A stretch of 64,000 nucleotides of DNA from Diogma glabrata (lineage: Eukaryota > Arthropoda > Insecta > Diptera > Cylindrotomidae). The notes below the pieces were generated by a model. That model had not been told where the DNA came from, searched no databases, and saw only the letters and a list, made by a program, of their open reading frames with translations. The translations under genes and the position numbers were made by a program. Position 1 is the stretch's first letter. Each line of letters begins with the position of its first letter. This document shows, one piece after another, positions 56,090 through 64,000 of this stretch. The stretch covers positions 103,480,462-103,544,461 of the forward strand of contig OY856188.1 of NCBI GenBank assembly GCA_963693315.1. The letters run 5' to 3'.

Positions 56090-59000
56090 TCATTCCCTGA
56101 TGTCCTTCGCGTGATGGACTCCAAGATTCTTACCGCTCATATCTGTGCACTCATAGAGTACATTTCCAATCTTAGTCTTAATCATCGCAGGTAAGAATTT
56201 TGGAGCCAATTTTGCCGAGAATTTTTTTGTAGCGTCACTCAAATGATGTTGCCGTACAAACACACGTTGTTGTGGTTGAAAAGTCCGTAGTTTAGAAAGC
56301 AGGTTGTACTGATGTTGCGATTTCTTGAAAGCTGCTTTTAAATTTTCTTGAACCCGGTTCCTGAGCAAGGTCAAATGATCAGAGCGTTTTAATTCCTCAC
56401 CAGCATCCTCACCTAGCTGGTGTAGTGATCTCAACAATTGGTAAGTATTTCCATCCGATATTGGATGTTGACCAAATAGTAAATAGTACGGTGAGTACTT
56501 GGTAGCTGAATGTACTGCGGCTCGCAGTGCATATGCGATTTCACCAATTTGTGAGTCCCACTTGGTATGTTGACCTTTTATGAACGCTCGAATTGCTGCT
56601 AGGACTGACCTATTGACACGCTCTGACGCGTTGCTTTGAGGACTATAGACACCGGTCCTAATGTGTTTAATGCCGAAATCTGACAAAAGATTTTGAAAGT
56701 TCCTACTAGTGAACTGTTTGCCATTGTCACTGTGCAGAAACTCTGGTACCCCATATGTAAGAAACACTTCATTCCTTAAAAAAGCATTCACCTTCGGTGA
56801 AGTTGCGTTTCTAAGTGGTTTCAGTAGTACAAACTTCGTAGCATGATCCAGAACTATCAATAACACCGTATTCCCAAGTGTAGAACGAGGGTACGGTCCC
56901 AAAAAATCTATATAGACTCTCTGCCATGGACGTGCTGTTTCGAATTGATATTGCATCGGAGGACGCAATATCTGATTCGTGGCTTTTGTTTGTTTACATG
57001 TGTCGCAGGACACAACATAGTTGTGTACCTGCGACGCCATGCCCGGCCAATAATAAAGACGTCGAAGTAATTCTAAAGTCTTTTTAACACCTCCATGAGC
57101 AGCAGTACTATTATCATGATGTTTCTGAATCATGTTTGAAGTCATCGGTTTTGGTACCCAGAGTTTCCACACAGGAACATCGTTAGGTATTGCATCAGGT
57201 CTTGGCTCAATACGTATGTATAGCTTATCATCCACGACTTTAACAGATGGAAAGTCCTTGGGTGATGATTGAACTTTAGCTATCATATCCGTATATTCCT
57301 TGTGCCGATAACCTTCATTGTCGATTTTGATGTCGTTAATGTGATGTGTTAATGCTTCCGTCAATTCCTCGTGTGTATCGTCATAAAGACGAGATAGAGC
57401 ATCAGGGACTATATTTTGGGTACCTTTTTGGTGGACAATGGTAAAATCCATATGTTGGAGTTTTAGGCTCCACCTAGCCAAACGACCACTCAAGTCTTTC
57501 TGTGACATAAGCCACTTCAGACTTGAGTGATCAGTCACAATTGTGAATCGGTGACCTTCAACATAGCCCCTGAATTTCTTCACACTAAGAATTGCCGCAA
57601 GATATTCAAGCTCAGAAACTGAATAATTCCTTTGAGCTCTATTTAATTTCTTCGACATGAAGGCTATCGGACACTCTTGTCCGTCAGTATCAACCTGATA
57701 CAACACACTACCTATCCCTGTCAGACTTGCATCGCATCTAATAAAGAACTCTTTATTATAGTCAGGGTTTACTAATTCTGGTGCTGTAGTCAGCAATCGT
57801 TTTAAATTTTCAAAAGCTGCTTGAGCTTCCAATGTCCATTTCAATTTCCCCGAACTCTTCTTTAATAAATCGGTAATTGGTGATACCACGCTTGCATAGT
57901 TTGGTATGAAACGTTGGTACCAACCAGCCATTCCCAATAGTCTACGTATTTGTTTAACTGTAGGTGGAGCTGGGTACTCTGCTACAGCTCTTACCTTGTC
58001 AGGGTCTGTTCGAAGTCCATCTTCACCAACCAAAAATCCCAAGTATTTCACCTCTCTCAGAACAAATTTACTTTTCTTGAGGTTTATTGTTAACCCAGCC
58101 GCTCTTAACAATGAAGAGACTTTGGACAGCAATTCCATATGTTCCTGGAACGTGGAAGAGACTACCAATAGATCATCTAAATAAACAAAGACATTTTCGT
58201 GATATTGATGTGGTATCACTTTGTGCATTAGCCGACACATTGTCTGGGGAGCATTGCACAATCCAAAGGGCATAACCCGGAATTGATACAATGGACGACC
58301 AGGCACTGTGAAGGCTGTCTTGTCTCTAGATGCTTCTGCCAGAGGAATCTGCCAGAAAGCATCTTTGAGATCAATACTAGAAATGTACTTTGTGCTATTT
58401 AGACGACCTAGTAAGCCATCAATCAAGGGAAGTGGGTAAGCGTCCTTTTTCGTTAGTGAATTGACACGACGGCTATCAATACATAATCTGTTTTTACCAG
58501 ATTCTTTTTGTACCAAAACCACTGGCGAGCACCAAGAACTGTTACTCTCTTCGATCACGCCCATTTGAAGCATTCGGTCGAGTTCGGCATAAACCTTTAG
58601 CTGAACAGCCGGCGATGTGGGATAGTGCCTCTGTTTAACAGGTGCACTATCACCAACATCGATGACATGTTCAACCAAAGAAGTCTTTCCGAGCCCAGAC
58701 ACTTCAAATGACGGGAAAGAATCCTTGATCATATCCAGTTCATGTTGCTGATCAGTGGTGAGGTTGTGTGTATTTAAAGTTATTGGCTCTGTACGAGTCA
58801 GTTCACTAACAAAAGAAGGAACAATACCAAATTTCTCCCAGAAATCTATGCCCAGGTAGAGCTCTTCTCGTAAACCAGGGACTATATGGAACCGCATTGG
58901 TTTAGTGGAGCCATTCACAGTTATTGGAATTTCGATGTAACCTAAAATTTTAGTTGCAGTACCATCCGCCGTACGAATACACGAAGTGTACTTACGGTAA

Positions 59001-59410
59001 GTTGTACCTGTTGATTCCAATAATTCCAAGGAATTTCTTCCAAGTATTGTGATTGACGCTCCACTATCCAATAATCCTGAAATGTGTTTGTCCAAAATCC
59101 TAATTGTTAGTCGCGGCCGAGGATCTTTTGTTTCTGAAAGGATAGATGAAACACAAGCTTTGTGAAATAATTTCCTCATCCTCCAATATCTGATGTTACG
59201 TTCAAGACGTCTAAAATACGTTCGATGTAATGATGGGAAATTAAATGTATTCGATGATTTTATTCGGGTTTCTTGAGTAGTGGAAGATCGTCCTGCGTTC
59301 CTACATCTCTCGTCGATTTCTTCGGGCTCATTGGATGTTGAACCGAGGGTACCATCCCCGAAGCATGTACTCTCGGACGGTAGTTTACCGACGGGTGACA
59401 ATATGAACAA
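56090..59410 (-). CDS. pol: Gypsy pol, nearly intact
   Basis: 1106 residues in one frame: protease SGLLDSGASITILG near 114; RT with RRVNSLTKKDAYPLPLID, SSIDLKDAFWQIPLA and NVFVYLDDLLVV; RNase H IRCDASLTGIGSVLY and IVTDHSSLKWLMSQK; integrase zinc finger HHDNSTAAHGGVKKTLELL with CDTCKQTK; DDE core RVYIDFLGPYPRS, FLHSDNGKQFTS and SPQSNASERVNRS; C-terminal QQRVFVRQHHLSDATKKF. Catalytic residues look complete. It overlaps gag by 151 bp in the -1 frame, as expected for ribosomal frameshifting, though no clear slippery heptamer was seen. There is no env frame. Confidence 0.93.
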   Translation of the reverse strand: MFILSPVGKLPSESTCFGDGTLGSTSNEPEEIDERCRNAGRSSTTQETRIKSSNTFNFPSLHRTYFRRLERNIRYWRMRKLFHKACVSSILSETKDPRPRLTIRILDKHISGLLDSGASITILGRNSLELLESTGTTYRKYTSCIRTADGTATKILGYIEIPITVNGSTKPMRFHIVPGLREELYLGIDFWEKFGIVPSFVSELTRTEPITLNTHNLTTDQQHELDMIKDSFPSFEVSGLGKTSLVEHVIDVGDSAPVKQRHYPTSPAVQLKVYAELDRMLQMGVIEESNSSWCSPVVLVQKESGKNRLCIDSRRVNSLTKKDAYPLPLIDGLLGRLNSTKYISSIDLKDAFWQIPLAEASRDKTAFTVPGRPLYQFRVMPFGLCNAPQTMCRLMHKVIPHQYHENVFVYLDDLLVVSSTFQEHMELLSKVSSLLRAAGLTINLKKSKFVLREVKYLGFLVGEDGLRTDPDKVRAVAEYPAPPTVKQIRRLLGMAGWYQRFIPNYASVVSPITDLLKKSSGKLKWTLEAQAAFENLKRLLTTAPELVNPDYNKEFFIRCDASLTGIGSVLYQVDTDGQECPIAFMSKKLNRAQRNYSVSELEYLAAILSVKKFRGYVEGHRFTIVTDHSSLKWLMSQKDLSGRLARWSLKLQHMDFTIVHQKGTQNIVPDALSRLYDDTHEELTEALTHHINDIKIDNEGYRHKEYTDMIAKVQSSPKDFPSVKVVDDKLYIRIEPRPDAIPNDVPVWKLWVPKPMTSNMIQKHHDNSTAAHGGVKKTLELLRRLYYWPGMASQVHNYVVSCDTCKQTKATNQILRPPMQYQFETARPWQRVYIDFLGPYPRSTLGNTVLLIVLDHATKFVLLKPLRNATSPKVNAFLRNEVFLTYGVPEFLHSDNGKQFTSRNFQNLLSDFGIKHIRTGVYSPQSNASERVNRSVLAAIRAFIKGQHTKWDSQIGEIAYALRAAVHSATKYSPYYLLFGQHPISDGNTYQLLRSLHQLGEDAGEELKRSDHLTLLRNRVQENLKAAFKKSQHQYNLLSKLRTFQPQQRVFVRQHHLSDATKKFSAKLAPKFLPAMIKTKIGNVLYECTDMSGKNLGVHHAKDIRE

Positions 59411-61059
59411 TTTGCATAAATTACATCCGGTTTATTACATTTCCAGCAATATAATTTTATCCGATTCTTAGAACACTCAGGAGCTCGATGACCATTTACT
59501 CCACATCTGAAACACACTATTGGTTGTCTGGACATTGATGGACCAGGTTGACTGTTGTCAGATGTTATGCCAGGTCGCTGAAATATCCGTCTCGGTGTTG
59601 AATCCACCGCTTCAATATATCCATGTTGTTCTGGTTCAACTTCCACCTCATAATCATCCATCTGCTGTAGCTCGCTAATTCTCAAATTTGATGTTCTGGT
59701 CGGAACTGGTGTGGACCACAAACGTTCAAACTTCTGACATAAAGTCCGAAGTTCATCAATTGAATGTATGGTAGCAGCTAGAGTAGCGTTTTTGAGCTCC
59801 ACACTCAGTCCCTCCCGAGCAATCTCTAGCATCTCACGGTCAGCAAATGGACGTGCTAAGCGACGGTTCAACGAACCAATCTCCACTAGGTACTCATACA
59901 CGCTCTCCTTTGACTTTTGTTTGCGGTTCAGAAGAACGCGCAAGATCGCCTTATCATCAGTGTGCGTACCGAAGGTTTGTAGAAGTCCCTCCCTTAGCAC
60001 TGGGTAAGTCACCACCTCATATTCATGAGTTAAATTCAAATAGTATCTGTCGGCCGCTGCTTTCAGATACCGTGGTATGATAGATCTAAGGTCGTCCCAT
60101 GACACACGGTCTCTTCTGGCAGCCGCCTCCACTCTATGAATAAACTCATGAACATCAGGAGAGTGACCATCCCCTGTGAAGGTTGGAACCCAATTTGAGT
60201 CATACCGACTCAAATTGTTCCCACGAACCCCTCGGTACTCCACTGGTGCTAACGCTGGAGCCGCGTCACGCCATACCTGAGGAGGATGGTTGTATGGTGG
60301 TGGTGCTGTTAGTGGAGCTGGTGGATATATTGGTAGTGGTTGTACCTGTGGTACTGATGGATAATTTAATTGTACTTGCGGTTGTACTAATGCTGGATTA
60401 ATGTGTGTGTGTTCAGATTGGAGTGATGGACCCAATTGTGGTATTGCGAAGTCCACTGCTCTCAACCCCGATTGCTGGAAATAAGCCGGTGGTGCTTGAT
60501 CTGACCGTCTCTGTTGTTGCTGGTTTGGACGATTCAGACTATGTATTGTTTCCGATATTGGCCGTACTGGGATCGGTGTGGATCTCTCATCTGGTTGAAA
60601 GGCAGGTGAAGCAGAAGGAGCAGATGACACTCCTGGTTTGCTCTGCATAATTGGACGTGTTGATAATGATCCTATTATACTCCAAGCGCGTGACAATTGT
60701 GAGATAGCGTAGGTGCGGGCTTCTTGCAAGTCATTGCGAGGACCCAACCTATTCATCCTACCCGTATAATGTAACACTCGATTCGCCAAACCATCCAAGA
60801 GGGTCTGATCAATCGGTGACCGAAGTCGTCGTACTTGATTTAAAATAAGTTGTGCTGCCTGCACCACCATTTGAGATTCCTCTATCAAATCTCTCGCATG
60901 AGACACTGTTATTGGAACTGACCCATGATCTCCATGGTTTCGCAGTTCCTCTGCCCAATCGGCCCCCCCGAAGTTCACACCCCGAACCAAACATTCGACC
61001 AGCAGTTCGCTGGGTTCCAGACCATAGAACGGATGGTCAACGTCTATTTGGTTTGACAT
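59260..61059 (-). CDS. gag: Gypsy gag with two zinc knuckles
   Basis: I choose the ATG at 61059 (MSNQIDVDHPFYGLEPSE) because the upstream extension is hydrophobic and unlike gag. The protein is about 599 residues. The middle is Pro/Gln-rich; VPTFTGDGHSPDVHEFIHRV starts the retrotransposon gag domain, with LLQTFGTHTDDKAILRVLL and QKSKESVYEYLVEIG. A CCHC knuckle CFRCGVNGHRAPEC is followed by a Cys-rich CWKCNKPDVIYANCSYC. The gene shares strand and a 151-bp overlap with pol. The open frame suggests a recent copy. Confidence 0.92.
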   Translation of the reverse strand: MSNQIDVDHPFYGLEPSELLVECLVRGVNFGGADWAEELRNHGDHGSVPITVSHARDLIEESQMVVQAAQLILNQVRRLRSPIDQTLLDGLANRVLHYTGRMNRLGPRNDLQEARTYAISQLSRAWSIIGSLSTRPIMQSKPGVSSAPSASPAFQPDERSTPIPVRPISETIHSLNRPNQQQQRRSDQAPPAYFQQSGLRAVDFAIPQLGPSLQSEHTHINPALVQPQVQLNYPSVPQVQPLPIYPPAPLTAPPPYNHPPQVWRDAAPALAPVEYRGVRGNNLSRYDSNWVPTFTGDGHSPDVHEFIHRVEAAARRDRVSWDDLRSIIPRYLKAAADRYYLNLTHEYEVVTYPVLREGLLQTFGTHTDDKAILRVLLNRKQKSKESVYEYLVEIGSLNRRLARPFADREMLEIAREGLSVELKNATLAATIHSIDELRTLCQKFERLWSTPVPTRTSNLRISELQQMDDYEVEVEPEQHGYIEAVDSTPRRIFQRPGITSDNSQPGPSMSRQPIVCFRCGVNGHRAPECSKNRIKLYCWKCNKPDVIYANCSYCHPSVNYRPRVHASGMVPSVQHPMSPKKSTRDVGTQDDLPLLKKPE

Positions 61060-61310
61060 TTTGATGGTAAAACCCGAAAAATTATTTACTCGCAAACGAC
61101 AACAATGTAAAAACCAATTCCCCAAAAAAAATGTAGTTAGTACGATGGAAAAAAAAAATGAAAAACGCAGAAACGGAAAAAACAACGAACGCCCAATTCA
61201 AAAAAAAAACCACAAAAAATATTGTAAAAACCAAATTTACTAAAAGAACGAACGAACTTATGGTTGCACTCAATGTTACTTCACCTTTCACAAAAATTCC
61301 TAAAATATTG
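61060..61310. other. Leader region upstream of gag
   Basis: A-rich on the plus strand. A 5' LTR and primer site would be expected here or further right, but none could be confirmed. Confidence 0.4.
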
Positions 61311-62019
61311 TATATCGTCGCTTTAATAATGAAACAACGTATTCGCAAAAGTGTAGTTTCGAGATAATTGGGTTTAAAGATTTTTCGATTTTCTGATTTT
61401 CGTAAACTCGGCAGCACTATTGAATGAATAAAGATATTGGGAAAAAAATTTCTGCCAATTAATCTTGACTAATTTCCCCATAGCATATTAAAATTTCACA
61501 TTGGTACCTGCTGGCTTTTCTACCTAAAAAGAGGTGAAAAGTCAATCAGGTACCTTATACGTTATTTCATATTTCATATACGTTATTTCATTTTGCATGG
61601 AAGTACGATTAACCTAAAACTAATCATTATTGAACTAACGCATAATATTCTTACAATTTTTTATTTATATGAACCGGCATATCATGTAGTAATGAATGAT
61701 GCTTATACAATATTTTAGATTTACCATTTCGTGTGGCGATCGTAATGTATGTAAAGTATACGACGCTGATTTTACCCAAGTTATTATTCTGTAAGAATTG
61801 AAATATTGTACATGCATTTACGCTGTTTCAATATTTAACCAAATTTAAATTTGCATGTACGTTAATTAACAATATATTAATTTTCACCCCCAGTTATAAA
61901 AAAATTGGAAAATATTAAAATGCCACTTTATAGACATCCTTATGGGGAATGCAGCGCACCCATTATATAATAACAACGTATATATAGCATACGTTTTTTC
62001 ATTATTAAAGCGACGATAT
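61311..62019. repeat. Inverted repeat pair around 0.65 kb
   Basis: TATATCGTCGCTTTAATAAT at 61311 onward (to 61342) is matched inverted at 61989-62019 with two or three differences. The interior is non-coding and has a direct repeat ATACGTTATTTCAT near 61557 and 61578. It may be a MITE. Confidence 0.5.
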
Positions 62020-62806
62020 GTAAAATATAATTTATTTATTAAATTTCGGATATGCTGGAATTCAGAATGATAAGTACCTAAAATTATTTATTGACGATAG
62101 CACCCCTAGGGGAAAATATTTATTTATTTAAATTTAAAAAAAAATAAAAATATTTAAAAAAAAATGCTTATTTATTGGATGCACCGTCTTACCTTCAGAA
62201 TATTTATTTATTTTTTTAAAAAAAATAAAAAATATTTATTTAAATCTGGATGTATTTGCTTATTTACGAAAAATTTGTATTTACTTAAAATTATTTATTC
62301 CTAAAAATTTAATTTATTTAATAAAAATTTTTATTTATTCTCAAAAATTTATTGTTTTGATTTAATTTATTTTTTTATTTAATATATAGATAAGAGATTC
62401 CCAAATTCAGTTTCGTCTGGAGACAACATAAAAGTAAGTATGGTTACAATATCCATTTTATTTAGTATTTGAATTATCGCGTTCGCGAGCCCACTCCAAC
62501 AATGCATGTGAGAACCGACTAGAAAAGCCCCTAACGACCAGATTCTACAGACCAGTTTCTCCCCAACCTAACAAAAACAATCGCAACTGTCACGATTAGA
62601 CCCTAGGCCCATTTCTACTGACCCAGCTGCGGTTGTTCTACCTAAAAATAAATTACCATTAAACTAATGCCAAAGTTGAAGAAAGCTCCCGAACACCAGA
62701 CTTCAAACCCTAAACTCCATGAAAATTGTCTATTGCAAGCTAAATGTAAAAGTGGAAAAAATGTTGAAGTTGTGTGAGGTGAAGCCTCGATCCTGATAAA
62801 AAAATA
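62020..62806. other. AT-rich then moderately GC-rich unassigned DNA
   Basis: 62090-62400 consists of quasi-repeated TATTTATTTA/TTTAAAAAAA words. 62460-62800 is more balanced in base composition but shows no coding signal. Confidence 0.4.
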
Positions 62807-62945
62807 GATTGGTTCTCCTCTTCATTTCGTTAAAGAAGCTTCTGTGCAGGGAATGGTACTACTGGTTTGTACCTAAGTACAGACCAGCAGTAGTCATCCC
62901 CTTATCACCAGAAAACTCCTTCTGAAATGAAGAGAAGAAACCAAT
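62807..62945. repeat. Long hairpin of about 66-bp arms
   Basis: 62807-62872 pairs with 62877-62945 around a 4-nt loop (CTAA). Near-exact stretches are GATTGGTT/AACCAATG, CTCTTCATTTC and its complement, and ACTGGTTTGTAC with GTACAGACCAGC. The arms have several mismatches and small gaps. It could be a foldback remnant, a terminal hairpin of an element or a pre-miRNA-like fold. Confidence 0.7.
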
Positions 62946-63546
62946 GAACTTCGATCGCATGTCCATAATGGACAGAGGCGATCTAAGAACAAAATTATGT
63001 TAAGGGGATAAGCCCCATGGATCCTTTATTAAAGGTACCGCTGGGAAAATTTTATTAATTACACACTTGTAATCATTATACAACAAAAAAAAATTAACAA
63101 CCAAAAAAACATTCAATTAATTCTAACTTTTTTTAATTTACATCTACAAACACTCAACTGTAGTGGAATGTACAATATTTTCATCGAAATTAAAAATAGT
63201 TCAAATCTACCACAACCAAAACAAAATTTTCACCAATTATAACCTTTAGTGGTAAAGAAATTAAAATCATGTATGTATTTCACGCAGGCCAAAATGCATC
63301 GTTAAAACGAGCATCAGATTCGAGATCTAATTTATTAATGTATAAATATTTGCCACCGCTACACACAAAAAGTTCAAATGGCCAAATCGTTTCATCGGTT
63401 TGGTTTCTAAATTTCATTTCGCCAAGAAATAAAATTTTTCGATCTTGTAACATAACATTCTACTCAATCCACTACAACCGCTTCCTATATACAAAAACAT
63501 ATACAAATATGTATCCTATAACCAACAATTAACCTACTATATACAA
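62946..63546. other. Unassigned
   Basis: AT-rich DNA; the plus-strand frame at 63269-63532 has no recognised domain. Confidence 0.3.
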
Positions 63547-63649
63547 CTATTTACACCTAAAACTACTATAGTACCACCAAAAAAAAAATTCATAAAAAAA
63601 AATGTGGACCCAAATCGGTTTTTTTTTCAAATACAAAAAAAAATACATC

Positions 63650-63870
63650 TCAAATATGCACACAATTTCCCGGGACCACTTGTGGTCCCAACCACCGTCG
63701 AGGGTTCTCTTCCCTGTGGTTGGATTCGAAGATGGCGCTCTCCTCAGCCAATGTCTCCGCATAAGCGTGCATGACTGAAGAGAACTCCACCTCCTCTTCC
63801 AACCACACCGCCTGGCCCCGGCCGACGTTTGCTCCTAAACGAGCCAAAATTCCTGATTGTGTGCATTTTA
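63650..63870 (-). CDS. Unidentified GC-rich frame
   Basis: The minus-strand frame (63847-63650, open slightly further upstream) reads MARLGANVGRGQAVWLEEEV, then FSSVMHAYAETLAEESAIFE and ends RRWLGPQVVPGNCVHI. Its base composition stands out from the AT-rich surroundings, which suggests coding origin. No family is recognised; gag of an LTR element or a host exon are both possible. A second frame on the same strand (63762-63547) overlaps it. Confidence 0.3.
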
Positions 63871-64000
63871 ATCGAAATATTGTAAACTAAATTGAGTATA
63901 CGAAATATATTGCTGATCTAAATAATTGAAATAATTACTATTGCTAAACTAATTTATTTATTTAAATGTACATGAGCAGCATTTAACAGTCATTTGAATT

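Overview
The window reads as intergenic and intronic DNA of an insect. It is very AT-rich, has GT-AG introns, and carries insect-type mobile elements: jockey-like and RTE-like LINEs, an errantivirus-type element with an env frame, gypsy and copia LTR elements, an irritans-like mariner, a PIF/Harbinger element and a hAT-like end. The order cannot be fixed from the sequence. No rRNA, CRISPR array, prokaryotic gene or intact housekeeping gene was seen.

The only convincing host-type genes are exons of a small C2H2 zinc-finger family. Copy A (6056-8142) and copy B (32092-36155) share exons of 159, 123 and 96 nt, all joined at phase 0, and end in the same ICKEEL-type tail. A degenerate copy C has a penultimate exon near 20049 and a terminal exon at 27302, so its last intron grew to about 7 kb and now holds a MITE, a gypsy fragment and a foldback element. 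A and B share flanking DNA, and B acts as an empty-site reference for insertions in A.

Layout: 1-4.4 kb is a nest of LINE fragments. 6.0-8.1 kb is zinc-finger copy A. 8.29-11.46 kb is a 3.2-kb element with about 0.5-kb inverted terminal repeats and a DDE/D transposase-like protein of a family I know only as uncharacterised animal proteins; it is interrupted by a 356-bp SINE-like insert with a 13-bp target duplication. 13.3-13.9 and 21.1-21.8 kb are decayed gypsy integrases. 14.37-17.58 kb is a three-level nest (mariner in Harbinger in LINE). 18.6-19.4 kb is LINE RT. 20-27.4 kb is the copy C intron. 27.4-29.5 kb is a hAT-like non-autonomous element. 29.6-30.6 kb holds a tandem unit split by a MITE. 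32.1-36.2 kb is zinc-finger copy B.

The second half is mostly LTR elements on the minus strand: a copia element with intact LTRs and target duplication (37.4-40.5 kb); a LINE 3' end butted against a gypsy LTR and integrase fragment (40.8-42.0 kb); an errantivirus-like provirus lacking protease, RT and RNase H (42.0-46.4 kb); a LINE ORF1/EN (46.5-47.6 kb); a gypsy element whose integrase holds a 221-bp tandem duplication and whose C-terminal segment lies 2.4 kb away (48.1-54.5 kb); and a nearly intact gypsy gag-pol (56.1-61.1 kb). The last 3 kb is unassigned apart from inverted repeats and one GC-richer frame.

The best candidate for an undescribed system is the 8.29-11.46 kb element: long inverted termini, one spliceless transposase-like frame broken only by a homopolymer indel and the SINE-like insert, and a paralogous locus without it.
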